Source of the DNA: Pectinophora gossypiella
Lineage: Eukaryota > Arthropoda > Insecta > Lepidoptera > Gelechiidae
Direction of reading: 5' to 3'
DNA length: 64,000 bases
Assembly (NCBI RefSeq): GCF_024362695.1
Contig: NW_026063242.1
Coordinates: 1,167,527 to 1,231,526, forward strand
The notes under the pieces are model-generated. The model did not search any database. It was not told the DNA's origin and was given only the letters and a program-made list of their open reading frames with translations. The position numbers and the translations under genes are program-made. This document shows, one piece after another, positions 19,324-30,919 of this stretch. Positions within the stretch are counted from its first letter, which is position 1. Every line of letters starts with the position of its first letter.

Positions 19324-22300
19324 ATGTCGATCGGGAGAATAAAAGAATTTAATATTAACACGGATAATTGGACTTTGTACATTGAACAATTAGAAATGTA
19401 TTTTCAAGCAAATGCGGTGAAAAAGGAGTTGCAGTTGCCCACTTTGATCGCGGGTATGGGTGGTGAAGCATATGAGTTATTAAGTAACTTAACTAGCCCG
19501 GATAAACCCAATATGAAAACTTAGGAAGAGGTTATTGCTATGATGGAAAGTCACCTTCAACCGAAACGATCCATTATGGCGGAAAGGTACTACTTTAGAC
19601 AAAGGAGGCAACTGGTGGGAGAAAAAGTGTTACAGTATGTAGCAGAACTGAAGAAATTATCCAAATATTGCAAATTCGGAACCGGATTAGATGAAAACAT
19701 GCGTGATCAATTGGTTTGTGGGCTGAAAAGTGACGTGATACGTCAGCGCTTGTTCGCTGAAGAGACATTGACATATACTGCTGCAGTGAAGTTATCTTGC
19801 GCTTTGGAGGCGGCGGAGCGGGATGCAGCCGCCGTGGACAGGAGTGCAGCGGGTGGCCAGGCCGCCGCCGCTGGGGAAACTTGTAGCACAGTGCATGCGA
19901 TGACGTCATCCGGCGGGAGCCGTACGCGCGGGAATCGCGGGGGCCGGAAGGCTGGACAATATGGCAATGGGGGCGGTAGCGGAAGAAATATTTATTGTGT
20001 TGCGTGCGGGTCGCACGAACATAATATGAACGAGTGCCGCTATAAGAACTTTATATGCGGCAAATGTAAAAAACGCGGCCACCTACGACGTGTTTGTCCA
20101 CAACAGCGGGCGGAACACTGGACTCAGAGAGGGACGGAGAAAAGGACGGTACATCTTGTGGACACGGTGGTGGACGGAGGCGCAGGATCGCCGCCGCGGA
20201 TCGGGCCCGCGTCCCTGTCGGGGGATGACCAACCTCCGTCGGAGGATGAATGGTCCGAGGAAGAATTACATCAGCTGTGTTTAAGCGGTTACAAACCGGT
20301 GAGTTTGTCCTTAGATGTTAATGGAGTTCAACTTAGGATGGAGGTCGACACCGGTTCGGCTATATCCTGTATTAACAAAGTTACGTATGACAAGTATTTT
20401 AGTAACAGAAAATTAGAAAAGTTTGACTTGTTATTAAAGCTGTACGACGGTAGCAAAATCAAACCGTTAGGAGTTATCAAATCGGTAGTTCATTATAAAA
20501 ATGTTAAAAAAACCCTGGAACTATTTGTAATAGAGGGAGGAACTACATCGTTATTGGGAAGACACTGGCTATCAGAATTGCAAATTAAGGTACCTATGTG
20601 CCCCCTCATTAGTGAGGTGTTAAATGTGAGTTGTAACGACATTTGCACACTGCTCGACAGGTATAAGGAAGTATTTTCGGGCGGACTGGGACGGTTCACG
20701 GGGGGCAAGGCAACGCTGAGAGTGCGGGAGGGCGCAGCGCCGGTATTTTGCCGCGCGCGACCTCTGCCGTACGCGCTGAAGGCTCGGGTAAATGAGGAGT
20801 TGGACGGGATGCTGCGAGAGGGAATCATCGAGCCGGTGGACGCATCGGACTGGGCGACCCCTCTAGTACCGGTACGTAAGGCAGATGGTGGACTTCGTAT
20901 TTGTGCCGATTACAAAGTCACTCTAAATCCCGTTTTGCTGGTCGATAGGTACCCCCTACCCCGGATAGATGACCTGTTAGTGGGTTTAAACGGTGCGAAA
21001 GTATTTTCTAAAATTGACCTTTCCCAGGCCTATAATCAAGTCGAATTGGATGATTCAAAATATTTAACGGTCATAATTACTCATAGGGGTCTATTTAAGT
21101 ATAACAGGCTTGTATATGGCTTGTCGTCTAGCCCAGGCATATTTCAACGAATAATGTCAAACTTATTATGTGATATTCCTAATGTCGAAGTGTTTTTGGA
21201 TGACATCATTATAGGAACGGTTGATAAGCAAGAACATTTAATAACGCTAGAAAAAGTATTAAGTCGTTTGCAACAATATGGCATGAAACTTAAAAAAAAT
21301 AAATGCCAGTTTATGTTAGATGAAGTGTTATTCATTCAAATTCAAATTCAAATTATTTATTTCAGATTAATATCCATAATTATAAGTATAAGTACATCAG
21401 ATTAGATTAGATAAATTAAAATTAAATTATATATAAAATCAAATAAAATTAATATTATTAATAAAAATGAAATTACACGAAATAAAATAAAATACATTGG
21501 TGCCCATTCGGGTGCACACAAACCCAACCCAAATTCAATTCGACAGCTCCCAAATGAGTGCCGTCCTGCACTTACAATAAGTGCAAGAAAGGGATAGAGC
21601 CAATTTTAGTCCTGTCAAACCAAACCAAAATTAGTTCGGTGGTTGCCCGAACTGTCACCAATGATAACATTTTCATTGCAAGAAAGGTGATGAGCTGACA
21701 TGTAGTCTTATCCATCTCTCCAGCATCGGCGAGTCCCACCTCTCAGACAATGCGCTCAGGATACCGTTAGTGCCGCCACGAAACCGCTCTAGCAGTGAGG
21801 CGCTCCGCTTCCGGATGATCGCATAGAAATCATCGGTTTGCGCCTGCGCAAACATCGCCGAAGCGCTGCAGAATCGCGGCAACCCCATCAGCCTCCTGAA
21901 CGCATTGTTATACAGCACGCGCAGGGCGCTATATGCCCGCCGCGTGTAGCTGGTCCACAGACTGCACGTATACATCGACTGACAGTAGGCTTTGAATAAA
22001 GTTATTTTGACTGGTATAGTGCATCGTGCAAATCTACGAGCCAGCATGTTACACCGGACAGACAGCGACCTACGCTCTCTCTCGATGTCCGCGTTGTCAC
22101 ATAAGTCATCTGTGACCCAGTGACCCAGATACTTGAACTTGGTTACCTTATTCAACGTTGCGCCACAGAGAGTTATAGGTGACGTTAAAGAGTACGTCTT
22201 ATTGCCAGATTTAAAAATCATGTACTCACTCTTAGTAGGGTTGTATCTGAGTCCATGGGCATCAGCATAACATTCACAGATGCTCAGGAGCCTCCGCAAA

Positions 22301-24515
22301 CCACCGATCGACGTTATATTTAGGCTATATTATTTCGAAAGACGGTATCAAGGTGGATCCAAAAAAAGTGGAGGCTATCACTCAACTACCACGACCAGGG
22401 GATGTTTAGGACTTAAGATCTTTCTTAGGTATGGTGAATTTTTACGCGAAATTCGTTCATAACATCAGCACGGTGTTAAGCCCATTATACGAGTTATTAA
22501 AGAAAAGTGTAGCATGGCGCTGGACAAAAGAATGCGAGAAATCTTTTAATGAAATTAAAAGCATTTTATCAAGCGCAGATGTGCTCGCGCACTATGATAG
22601 CAGCAAACCGGTTATAGTCACCTGTGACGCGAGCGCGCGCGGAGTGGGAGGAGTGCTGTCGCAGCCGACGGAGGCAGGCGAGCGGCCGGTCGTCTATATA
22701 TCGCGTGCTCTGAACGAAGCCGAAAAGAATTACTCACAGATTGATAGGGAAGCCCTCGCTATTGTATTTACTTTGCAAAAATTACATCAATATTTATACG
22801 GTAGGCGTTTCCTATTGAGAACGGATCACAAGCCTTTAGTAAGTTTATTCGGCCCTAAACATGGAATTCCAGCGATGGCAGCCAGTAGGATGCAGCGGTG
22901 GGCTATTATTTTATCCGCCTACTCATATGACATTGAATATGTAAACACTAAAGAAAATTGCGCGGATGGGCTCTCACGTTTGCCAATTCAAAATCAAACA
23001 GGGGCGCGATTAGAATTGCCAGAGCAGACTTATTTGCATTTCGCACAGGCTGAAATGTTATTAAGTTATAAGGACATTAAAAAAGAAACGGCGCGGGATC
23101 CTTTGTTAGGTAGGATTCTATCATATATCAGGGACGGCTGGCCGTATGAAAATGATATTAATAATTTACGCCCGTATTTTAATCGTAAAAATGAACTTTA
23201 TGAAGAACTGGGATGCGTCATGTGGGGACATCGCGTAGTTATACCCGATACACTTAGGGAACGAGTGGTCACCGTAATACATGAATCACACATGGGCATA
23301 GTCAAGTGCAAGGCAATCGCGCGGAGCTACGTGTGGTGGCCGGGAGTGGACGAGGCGGTGGAGGCGGCGTGCCGCGCCTGCACCGTCTGCGCCAGCGAGA
23401 CCGACGCGCCGCGTCGCCACCAGCTCGCGGTGTGGCCCTGGCCCGCCCGTCCGTGGTCACGGGTGCACGCCGACTTTTTAGGCCCTATTAATAATAAATT
23501 GTATCTAGTGATAGTCGATGCCAAAACAAAGTGGTTAGAAGTGTTCCCGGTACCTAGCACGTCAGCGGTCCATACCCTAAAAAAATTAAGGGAACTATTT
23601 TCTAGGTGGGGCTTACCCAAACAATTTGTATCGGATAATGGACCCCCATTTACGAGTTATGAGTTTTCACAGTATTTAGTTAGTAACGGTATAGAACACA
23701 TTTTTTCCGCTCCATATCATCCCGCTTCAAACGGAGCAGCCGAAAATGCAGTACGAACAATTAAGAAAGTAATTAAAAAAGCGTATAAAGAAAATCACGA
23801 TGTAGACGATTGTTTAAATGCATTTTTATTGTATTATCGTAATACGGAACACTGCACCACCGGTGAGAGCCCGGAAACTCTGATGCTAGGGCGCAGATTA
23901 AGAACCAAGTTAGATGTATTAAAACCGGATAGAGAATAAAACGTTAAAAAAACACAAGAACAACAAAGAAAGAACGGCCCAGCAGCGAAGCGAGACGTAC
24001 TACCCGGAGATACAGTATGGATGCGACAGTATCAACAAGGTAAACCAACGTGGAGTGAGGGTAGGATCATGGAACGCTTAGGTACCACTGATTACCGAGT
24101 AACGGATCACACGGGTAGGGTGCACCATCGTCATATCGACCAGATTAAGATTAGGAAGTCACGAAGTTCACTAATCTGTCCTTCCACAGAGCCAACAGTG
24201 GAACCGGAGGGACCGCCGGGTCCGGGGGGTCCGCACTCGGCTAGTACGAGAGAGAAGGATGAATGTGAAGAAGGGGAGGAACGTGAGGGGAGAAGAGTAG
24301 AAGATAAGGGTATAGAGAGTAGAGTAGGAGAAGGCAGCAGCAATACCAAGGTGGGCTCGGAGATGGAATTCTCGTCCCCGCACACACCGCGGCCTCTTGC
24401 TCGGCCGTCGCCGCCGCGCTCGGCCGCGCAGGCGCCCGCGACTCCGCCCCGTCCGCCCCAGCCGCGACCAGTGCGCACTTGTCGATTAAAGAAACCTACT
24501 TATGTGTTCAAGTAG
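19324..24515 (+). pseudogene. Gypsy-2 gag-pol, three nonsense codons and one LINE insertion
   Basis: From ATG 19324 the frame encodes Gag (FNINTDNWTLYIEQLEMYF), a TAG at 19522-19524, then the rest of Gag with two knuckles (CVACGSHEHNMNEC and CGKCKKRGHLRRVC). A protease (MEVDTGSAISCINK, near 20341) and RT follow, the RT with the catalytic box as VFLDDIIIG near 21193. A LINE fragment splits RT after LDEVL. The frame resumes at 22313 (LGYIISKDGIKVDP), has a TAG at 22407-22409, then RNase H (TCDASARGVGGVLS) and integrase: zinc finger near 23285-23385, D in VHADFLGP, D in VSDNGPP, E in GAAENAVRT. A TAA at 23937-23939 precedes the tail. Gag and Pol were originally one frame. The middle of the gene is notably GC-rich. 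Confidence 0.9.
21332..22312 (-). mobile_element. 5'-truncated LINE fragment inserted in Gypsy-2 RT
   Basis: Flanked by GTTAT on both sides (21327-21331, 22313-22317). The minus-strand 3' end is a CAAATT repeat tail (21335-21352). Coding positions 22299-21673 give the C-terminal third of a LINE reverse transcriptase: ICECYADAHGLRYNPTKSEY, FKYLGHWVTDDL, then a thumb-like domain ending LERWIRLHVSSSPF. No catalytic FADD box is included. The clade was not assigned; it differs from Jockey and from LINEs A-F here. Confidence 0.85.
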
Positions 24516-25047
24516 AAAGCGGAACCTTGTACCTATACTTATTGTTATAATTCTGGATAAATATGGTGTAATAACTTCTCGCAAGTTCATATAATCAAAT
24601 CACTGTATTCATAAGCATTCATCTGTCTACTATTTTTTTTTTAGATTGTAAGTTTATTATGTCATTTGTTATTATTGCATAATAATGCTAAATTAATGTT
24701 TAGCCGTAAAATATACCTACCTTGGAGTTGTAACTCGATGTAAGTGTATAATGTACCCACCTAGTCTATAACTACTACAGGGTTATGGGTAATTTAATCA
24801 ATTATTCCAAGATGTATGTTCGGTTGTAAAATCAGGTTTCTTTTATTTAAGTGGTATAAGATACTTATTGTTTCATGTCATTACCTAATGCGAACACTTA
24901 TTGTTCCACTCCACATCATAATGCGTAGCGTGGAAGGTTTTCCTAAGTCTGGGAATAAATCTCTTACTGCTTGCGTTATATTAGGATTGTTAACCTTGCC
25001 TTATATAATTTCGTATGTATAGGGTTGTTTAAGAGGGAGGATTGTAA
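24516..25047 (+). other. Gypsy-2 3' untranslated region and polypurine tract
   Basis: AT-rich and non-coding apart from fortuitous short ORFs. Ends with AAGAGGGAGGATTGTAA immediately before the 3' LTR; AAGAGGGAGG (25031-25040) is the likely plus-strand primer. Confidence 0.75.
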
Positions 25048-25164
25048 TGTAGGTACTTTGTTTATAATAATTATTAAATAAATATGTCGGTAGATATAAG
25101 ACCACTCTGTTGCCCCAGTCCGGAATAAACCATTGAACAATACGGCTGCTTCTTATTTTTTTCA
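25048..25164 (+). repeat. Gypsy-2 3' LTR (117 bp)
   Basis: Matches 19127-19243 except for a C/T difference near the end (TTTTTTTCA against TTTTTCTCA). A tract of more than 20 T follows from 25171, probably slippage-expanded. Confidence 0.9.
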
Positions 25165-25210
25165 TTTGCTTCTTTTTTTTTTTTTTTTTTTCTTTGCTTC
25201 TTGTTTTTGG

Positions 25211-26401
25211 TTAGGCCTTTTGAGAGGAGGAGTATGGAGTATGGACAACCGTATCCTTTTGAAGAGACCTAAACAGCTGCCAGATGGCCTGGTGGTGGGG
25301 CTCAATGCCGCTCAAAAGATTATCCCACCGATTCTGTCGCATGTCATTAATACGTTTTCTTACAGTATGCTGCAAGAGATGCAAATGACGGCGACATTCC
25401 TCGGTGCGATTGGAATCATATGCTCGGGTGGCTGCGTTTTTCTCCGTTAGCAGATCACGGATGTCGGTAGGCAGTTTCCAGCGATGGTCTTCCATCTCCG
25501 AAACCTGTTTTGAACTTCCGTTCAAAACTGACCTCACGTGATCCGTGAGGGAGTTAATAGCTGTCGAGGCCTCATCTAAGGAGGTTATTTCTACTGGGAT
25601 ACTATCTAAGTATACTGAACTGGAAGTCTGGAGGCCTTCGGCCACCTTCTCCCAGTCCAGCACTGTCTTAGGAGGTGCTGGATTATCAGGGGCGTCTAAA
25701 CGGGAGCCTAGTTTTAATATAACAGGTCGGTGGTCGGATTGTAACTCGTGTAGTACTTCTATAGAACACAAACGTAAGTTTATATTCTTTAGGAGCGCCA
25801 AGTCGAGTATTTCTGGTCTGTGGTTCAAGTCAGGGGGATATCTAGTGGGCTGCAATGGTGTTATTATATCATAATAGAGGGGCTCGGCTAGAGTTTCTAA
25901 TACCCTGCCTCTTGTGTTTGTTGTTAAGCAACTCCAAGAAAGATGTTTAGCGTTAAGATCGCCTGCAATTATGACTGAATTACTGAGATGAAAGAGGGCT
26001 TCGAGGTCACTTCTAAGTAACCTCTTAGAGTTATTAGGAGATAGATAAGCCGACACTAATGTGATTGGATGATGTCCTGTCATGCCTACTCGACAGATCG
26101 AAGCCTCAATGTCAGTGAGGGCAGGCGGGTCTATGGGTATACAGTGAAGTGACTTTCTATAATAAATGAGAGTGCCCCCTTTGGGCGCAAAGATCCTGTC
26201 GTTTCGCACTAAATTATAATTCGCCAACTTGTGGTCGCGATTAGAGGGTTTGAGGAAAGATTCCTGCACTAATAAAATATGTACCTGGTGATGTTTTACA
26301 AACTCGTGAATCTCTGCACGTTGACCTAAGATGCCATCAGCATTGAAAAAACCTATTGTAAGGGAACGCGGTTTGACTCTACTTTTATTCGTACAATCCA
26401 T
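25211..26401 (-). pseudogene. Element J ORF2, endonuclease domain
   Basis: ATG at 26401, two bases after the ORF1 stop. APE-type endonuclease motifs are in order: LTIGFFNADGILGQRAEI, HILLVQESFLKP (catalytic E), VSAYLSPNN, VIIAGDLNAKHLSWS (catalytic D and N), EILDLALLKN and LQSDHRPVILKL (SDH box). The linker to RT (TDIRDLLTEKNAATRAYDSN, IWQLFRSLQKD) stops near 25211 at poly(T). The domain itself is uninterrupted over 397 codons and retains its catalytic residues. The rest of ORF2 lies in pieces to the left. Confidence 0.92.
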
Positions 26402-26403
26402 TA

Positions 26404-28046
26404 TTAGGCTTTAAATTGGGACAGGGAGTCTAATAAACTGTCAAGTTGACTAAGGGCCGACTTAAATAGAATACTAAATTCCCTAAACTGGTTGACAGGA
26501 AACGCAGAGGCCTGAGGGGCCATCGCAGGAACCGGATGAGGCGCAAGAGTGGCTGCAGGAATACCTAAGTTGCTACTAGGTTGGGCGCGGGGCGGATTTG
26601 TGGGTCGGACGATTGCCGGGGGACGAATCCATGCGGATGGACGCTGCGGCGCGAGTTTGGTCTGCGTGAGTGGCAGAGCCGGGAAATCGCGAGTAGAGTG
26701 CGAGGAAGGGGCCATATGGGCCTTAGTGGGACCGGGTTGGGAAGCTGCAGCGCGGGCTGCCCTTCGTTGGGCTACCTTGTGGTGGGTGCGTGGAGCCTGG
26801 GTGCATCCGCGATAGTTCACAGGATGACCTTGCTGACCACACAGCACACAGCTAGGGGGTTCCACCTCGTTTTTGCCTCTAAGGCAATCCGAGGTAGCGT
26901 GATCACCTAGGCACTTTACGCACCTAGGCTTAGCATGGCAATGCCTACTAGAATGTCCGTAAAGTTGGCATCTATGACACTGTGTTGGGTGGCCTCCCTT
27001 TCAGTTTCGACTTTAAGGCCAGATAGACCGCAGCAAGTCTTCAGGTTGAAGATCTTCTTGCCCTCATCCGTCCTTTCTAATATGACTGTGACCATGTCGT
27101 ACGGGACCTGGCCACGACCGCGATGCATACGGTGCACCTCGAGAACTGGAAAACCGTTTTTAATAAGGTCCTCCTTAACAAGAGTGGTTTCCCACTCCTT
27201 AGGGATTCCCTTTATAATAATACGGAGGATACGTTCTTCTGGGAGGGCGTAGGTATGGAATTGTATTCCTCTACCTTTCAGAATTGTTGTGAGCTTTCTA
27301 TGCTCAGAAGATGACGGGACCTGGATTTTGATCCCATCTTGGGTCGTGGGGGCGCTGGTGATGACGATGTTTTCCTCTTTCGCCCGAAGGGAGACTTCGT
27401 TCCACCTATTTTTGTCCGTCATATACAAGGGCGGAGGGGTAGGACCTTTTGGTACTTCAGTGCCGCTGATGGCACTTTTACTATTGACAGCCTTAGAAGG
27501 GGTGGAAAGGGCCTTAGGGGCCTCGGTGATGGAAGAGGGGATCGACGTTCCCGAGGATGTCTTCTGAACCTTAGCAGGCTCAGATTCGCGGTGACGGCGG
27601 GCTCGTTTTCCCTTACGGCCCTCCACGAGCGTGAATATGTCCTCCGAAGAAGACGACTCCACACACTCCGACGACGAATCGGACTCGGCAACGTCCATAA
27701 GGACATTGCACGATTCCTCATCGTCACCGGCGAGGAGGGTAGCAGGGGAAGGGAATGACGCGCGCGACTGAGACCAAGCAAGAGACGCGGCGGGGCGGGC
27801 AGACGCGGTAGGCCGGGCGGGGCCGGGATACGACGTGAGGGACGCGGCTGGGCCGGAGGTCGCGGGGGGACAGGGTGACGACGCGCGGTCGGCACGAGGA
27901 CTACCAACGCGAGGCGCGGAAGGCAAGTTTACCGCTGCAACTTGCGGTATTAATCTGCATAACTCAGCGTAGTTCGCGCTATCCGCTGCGATATGCGTCA
28001 AATTGATTTCACCGAGTATGGCCTTCAGCTCGGAGCTATCGGCCAT
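26404..28046 (-). pseudogene. Element J ORF1 (gag-like), one frameshift in the zinc-knuckle region
   Basis: From ATG 28046 the protein has a Ser/Pro/Ala-rich N-terminal half with an acidic Ser run (ESDSSSECVESSSSED, about residue 118), a basic patch (GRKGKRARRHRES) and a conserved RRM-like segment (about 225-345: ENIVITSAPTTQDGIKIQV, RILRIIIKGIPKEWET). Near 26985 the frame shifts. The true continuation, in another frame, supplies knuckles with CHRCQLYGHSSRHC-type and CVKCLGDHATSDC-type spacing and then CVLCGQQGHPVNYRGC, running to the stop at 26404. One indel is enough to explain it. The Pro-rich tail ends in a predicted helix (LLDSLSQFKA). Confidence 0.88.
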
Positions 28047-28560
28047 TTTTACGGGACGGCCAATCTGCTATAGAATAATTACCACCGCTTCGCAAAAGCG
28101 TTCCTCAGAGAATAAGCGGCGCAAGAAACTCTGAGGCGATCGCTCATTAACTTTCGCAACTCGAGTGGGATTGCTCGAGGGTGTGTGAGAGTGAGTTTTG
28201 CCTCTTTGGTTGGGGTTAACAAAGAGGATGTGTGCTTATGGTGTGCCCTAAGCTGGTATCCTTTTGCCGATCTTATTGTGCAAGAGGGTTCCTATGCTCT
28301 AAGTGCGGAGGGTTTTTACACCCCGAAACACGAAGAGAAAAGAATAAGGGGTAGAGATTGGTCACTCTAACCCGGGTGACAGCTAGGGTCGACTAGGGTA
28401 GACCCCAAGGCCGGTGGTTCTAGCCCCGTCCGGGTAATATGCCTGCCTTAAAGTGAGGCAAGCGGACGCCCCAGGGCCACGTCCCACTCAGCTTAGTTAA
28501 CACCGCAAGGTATCCACTGAGGACCACGAAACTGTGGTTTTAAGTTAAAATCGATGCAAC
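28047..28560 (-). other. Probable 5' leader of element J
   Basis: Non-coding sequence upstream of the ORF1 start, moderately GC-rich near ORF1. LINE promoters are internal and lie in this interval. The true 5' end could not be located because no target duplication is visible. No TATA box is obvious. Confidence 0.45.
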
Positions 28561-29029
28561 TGTAACATAACAGTCGTTATTTGAAATTTAGATAAGCCAG
28601 CAAGTTTTGAGAAGAACTATATTGTTGACTCAATGAATGGCGGCAGGGTCACGCCAGCAGGTAGCCGGCAGACAATGGCGGCACGGGGCGCGGGGCACGC
28701 GGCGGGGGGCTGCGGGGCGCAGCGCGGGACCTCTGAACAAACGACCGCTCGGAACGGCCGCTCGACGCAGAGTAGTACTTCGCTTCGATAGGTAGAGAAT
28801 CAGTAGAGTAGCGACAATTATGCTGTCGCCCCTCCGCACCAGTAAAACGTAGTGAAAACTATACATTGTTTTAAGTTTACGCGCATTACCCCATTTAAAC
28901 GCGGTAAGAACCCGTTATTATGTGTTGTAGTGAAAACTCGCTCTACCTACAACCGGTCACTGAACAAGAAGTACGAAAAATGCAATATCATTAAGAATGC
29001 AATATCAGAAGAAGGAAAAAATGAATGGG
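28561..29029. other. Unassigned DNA with a GC-rich core
   Basis: A GC-rich block at about 28630-28770 (GCGGCGGGGGGCTGCGGGG-like) sits in otherwise AT-rich sequence. No domain is recognisable in any frame and no element ends are seen. It may be debris from a GC-rich element leader. Confidence 0.3.
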
Positions 29030-29400
29030 CTTCTTTGGAAAGGTTGGAAGGCGCGAAACTCGTACGTAGCTGCTGAGAAAAATGGTGCTACAGACGTGAG
29101 TTGGCTAAAAGTCGTTTACATACTTAATGCATTTTTTTTTATTTGTGTTTCTGATTCTGATAACCTTCTCCTTTAAAATTGATATCATTATGATATATAA
29201 TTATGTATATAGACTTAGTTAAATAGTTTTTCGACAACAAATCCTGAGGTGATTTTGCAGTCCACTACTGTACACTCAGGACAAACATGGCCGTAAAAAA
29301 ACCCTAGGACAGAGTTTGATAGAACTTTGCCAGAATCATAGGACAAGTATAAGCTATCATTACATGCAAGTCTCACCAGTGGAGGTTCTTGGACCAAGTT
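29030..29400 (+). repeat. Dispersed repeat R, copy 2 (diverged, longer)
   Basis: The right part (about 29188-29398) matches copies at 2470 and 29723. The left part (GGCGCGAAACTCGTACGTAGC, GTCGTTTACATA) matches the left part of copy 3 (GGCATGAAACTTGAACTTAGC, TTCGCTTACATA). Copies 2 and 3 are thus two head-to-tail units about 540 bp apart. Non-coding. Confidence 0.7.
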
Positions 29401-29574
29401 CCAAGTTGCTGATAAGCTTATATGCAATACCGTAATGAGTTGCAAATGATGACGATTTCTTGCAATAGGCAATAGCTTAGCTGGTCTCTATCGGAGAGGT
29501 GTCTATTTATTTTTCTTGTTATTATCACTCAGATCAAATTCCGGAAGATAAAAAAAATCGGTAAGATACTTTTG
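29401..29574. other. Spacer between repeat R copies
   Basis: AT-rich and non-coding; nothing recognisable. It may belong to the repeat unit, since the period between copies 2 and 3 exceeds the matched length. Confidence 0.35.
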
Positions 29575-29945
29575 GAAGGGGTAAAAGGCATGAAACTTGA
29601 ACTTAGCTACCGAGAAACAATGGCGCTGCAGATGCAAATTGACCATAATTCGCTTACATAAAGCCTTTTTTGTTTTTTTTTATGTTTCGGATTCTGGAAA
29701 AGATCCTCTTTAAAATGATATACAATATGATACATAATTATTTATGTAACCTTAGTTATCCAGCAACAAATCTTGAGTCGATTTTAGCTCCCACTGTATT
29801 TTATCACATTTTTAGCCAGGACAAACATGGCCGTAAAAAAAGAACCCCGGGACAGAATCTGATAGAACTTTGCCAGAATCATAGGGAAAGCATAAGCTTT
29901 CATTACATATAAGTCTCATCAGTGGAGGTTCTTGGACCAAGTTTC
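29575..29945 (+). repeat. Dispersed repeat R, copy 3
   Basis: Almost the same as copy 1 over 29723-29945, including GAACCCCGGGACAGAATCTG and the terminal GGAGGTTCTTGGACCA. It extends further left, alignable with copy 2. The boundary at about 29945 coincides with the start of LINE A reverse transcriptase. Confidence 0.75.
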
Positions 29946-29946
29946 A

Positions 29947-30483
29947 TACAAAAGTGCCCATTGTCATTTTCCCATAAAAACTTAAAGTCGCCAAAGTGAA
30001 ACCTATCTTGAAGAAAGGTGGACAACGTGATAACATCTGTCACTATAGGCCTATCGCACTTTTATCTGTTGTCTCAAAAAATTCGAAAAGGCAATGACCA
30101 ATAGAGTGTACAATTTCCTTGAGAAATATAATCTATTTACCAAAAATCTATTCGGTTTTCGTAAAAATCGTTCCACAATAGACGCCGTCATCGCCTACAT
30201 TCAACAAACGCTTGACTATATAGGAGATAAATGCTACGCTGTGAGTCTGTTACTGGATATGACTAAGGCCTACGATAAAGTATCACATAGTATGCTCTTA
30301 ACTAAACTATACAATATAGGTATACGTGGAAAGGCGTACGAATGGCTTGGGTCGTACCTTAGTGACAGACAACAATACGTTGAAATAGAATACTCCAATA
30401 AGCAAACAGGCGAAATAAAAACAATCAAATCTGGTATCGAATGTACATACTGGTCCATACCGCAGGGAAGTGTGATCGGATGT
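29947..30483 (+). pseudogene. LINE A reverse transcriptase, first part
   Basis: Starts abruptly with KLKVAKVKPILKKGG, then HYRPIALLSVVSK (a small indel near 30080 shifts the frame), LFGFRKNRSTIDAVIAYIQ, LLLDMTKAYDKVSHSMLL (motif A), GSYLSDRQQYVEIEY and IPQGSVIG at motif B. There LINE B interrupts it. The next residues (VLFLIYINELPN) are found at 45498. The TSD ATGT is at 30480-30483 and 45494-45497. The 5' half is absent; repeat R abuts it. Confidence 0.88.
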
Positions 30484-30528
30484 TTATTTATTTATTTATT
30501 TATACACAATTTACATAGTCATTACAGG

Positions 30529-30836
30529 TGTAGGTGCTGACACAGCGCTAGCGCACAGCTAGCGGAGGCAGCCCCTCGCCTCACCTTACATTTAGTCTCT
30601 ACGGTCCGGGCAACGGGGCAACACGCCTCAGAATTGGCTTTTCTAATATTTTATGTAGAACGCGCGCTCTACTGTGTTGATAAAGTGTAATGTAAATTTA
30701 CTATGTTTTTCTGGAAAATAGACAGTGATCCCTATTAAGTGATTTTATTCATGAGCCCCAATAACACACCAAGGTCGATAACGTAGAGACTCCCTTAGGG
30801 AAACCCCACCCCCTAAGGCACACAAGTAAACACTAA
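30529..30836 (+). repeat. Gypsy-3 5' LTR (308 bp)
   Basis: Begins TGTAGGTGCTGACAC and ends ACACTAA (or ACACTAAA if the duplication is 4 bp). The end is therefore not the usual CA. Contains a short self-complementary phrase CAGCGCTAGCGC near its start. Confidence 0.9.
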
Positions 30837-30838
30837 AG

Positions 30839-30849
30839 TGGTGACCCCG
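30839..30849 (+). other. Gypsy-3 primer-binding site
   Basis: TGGTGACCCCG, two or three bases after the LTR. It fits the 3' end of tRNA-Trp as used by the Kabuki/CsRn1 group. The match beyond 11 bases is poor. Confidence 0.7.
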
Positions 30850-30919
30850 CCCGTTGCTCGGACATTCACGCGTGCGTTACGGAGGATCAGTGTGTCAAAA
30901 AGTGTGGTATTCTTGCATC

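Larger units (their letters stand above)
19127..25164 (+). mobile_element. Gypsy-2: Ty3/Gypsy element with 117-bp LTRs, decayed gag-pol
   Basis: LTRs at 19127-19243 and 25048-25164 have the same length and one mismatch by eye. The internal region is one long gag-pol with three in-frame stops and an inserted LINE fragment. It sits in the Jockey element between its endonuclease and pre-RT parts. No matching target duplication is visible: the left flank is GGTGTCA, and the right flank is a poly(T) tract that may have slipped. Near-identical LTRs beside a broken ORF suggest it was already defective when copied, or decayed fast. Confidence 0.9.
5098..28560 (-). mobile_element. Jockey-type LINE (element J), minus strand, split by at least three later insertions
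   Basis: Reading right to left: 5' leader (28560-28047), ORF1 (28046-26404), endonuclease (26401-25211), pre-RT (19126-18908), RT first part (7728-7376) and RT second part (5631-5098). The pieces join in sense across each interruption: VIGI is followed by PKPGKPK across Gypsy-1, and DRLGHI by IRDFLSNR across the solo LTR. The 3' end (RT thumb, C-terminus and A-rich tail) is missing at 5098. It is also damaged by an ORF1 frameshift, a GAAA microsatellite in the pre-RT region and a poly(T) tract near 25171. It is the oldest layer of this half of the window. Confidence 0.85.

Noticed and set aside
24131..24515. Possible separate gene after Gypsy-2 pol (24021-24515)
   Set aside because: It is in the same frame as pol, separated only by the TAA at 23937-23939, and reads as the pol tail (GDTVWMRQY, then a Pro-rich end).
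26549..27758. Plus-strand ORFs opposite element J ORF1
   Set aside because: Low-complexity shadows of a GC-rich gag-like gene whose minus-strand frame has an RRM-like segment and zinc knuckles.
28852..29076. ORF of 74 residues upstream of repeat R as a host exon
   Set aside because: No domain, atypical composition, and its right end runs into repeat R; most likely chance.
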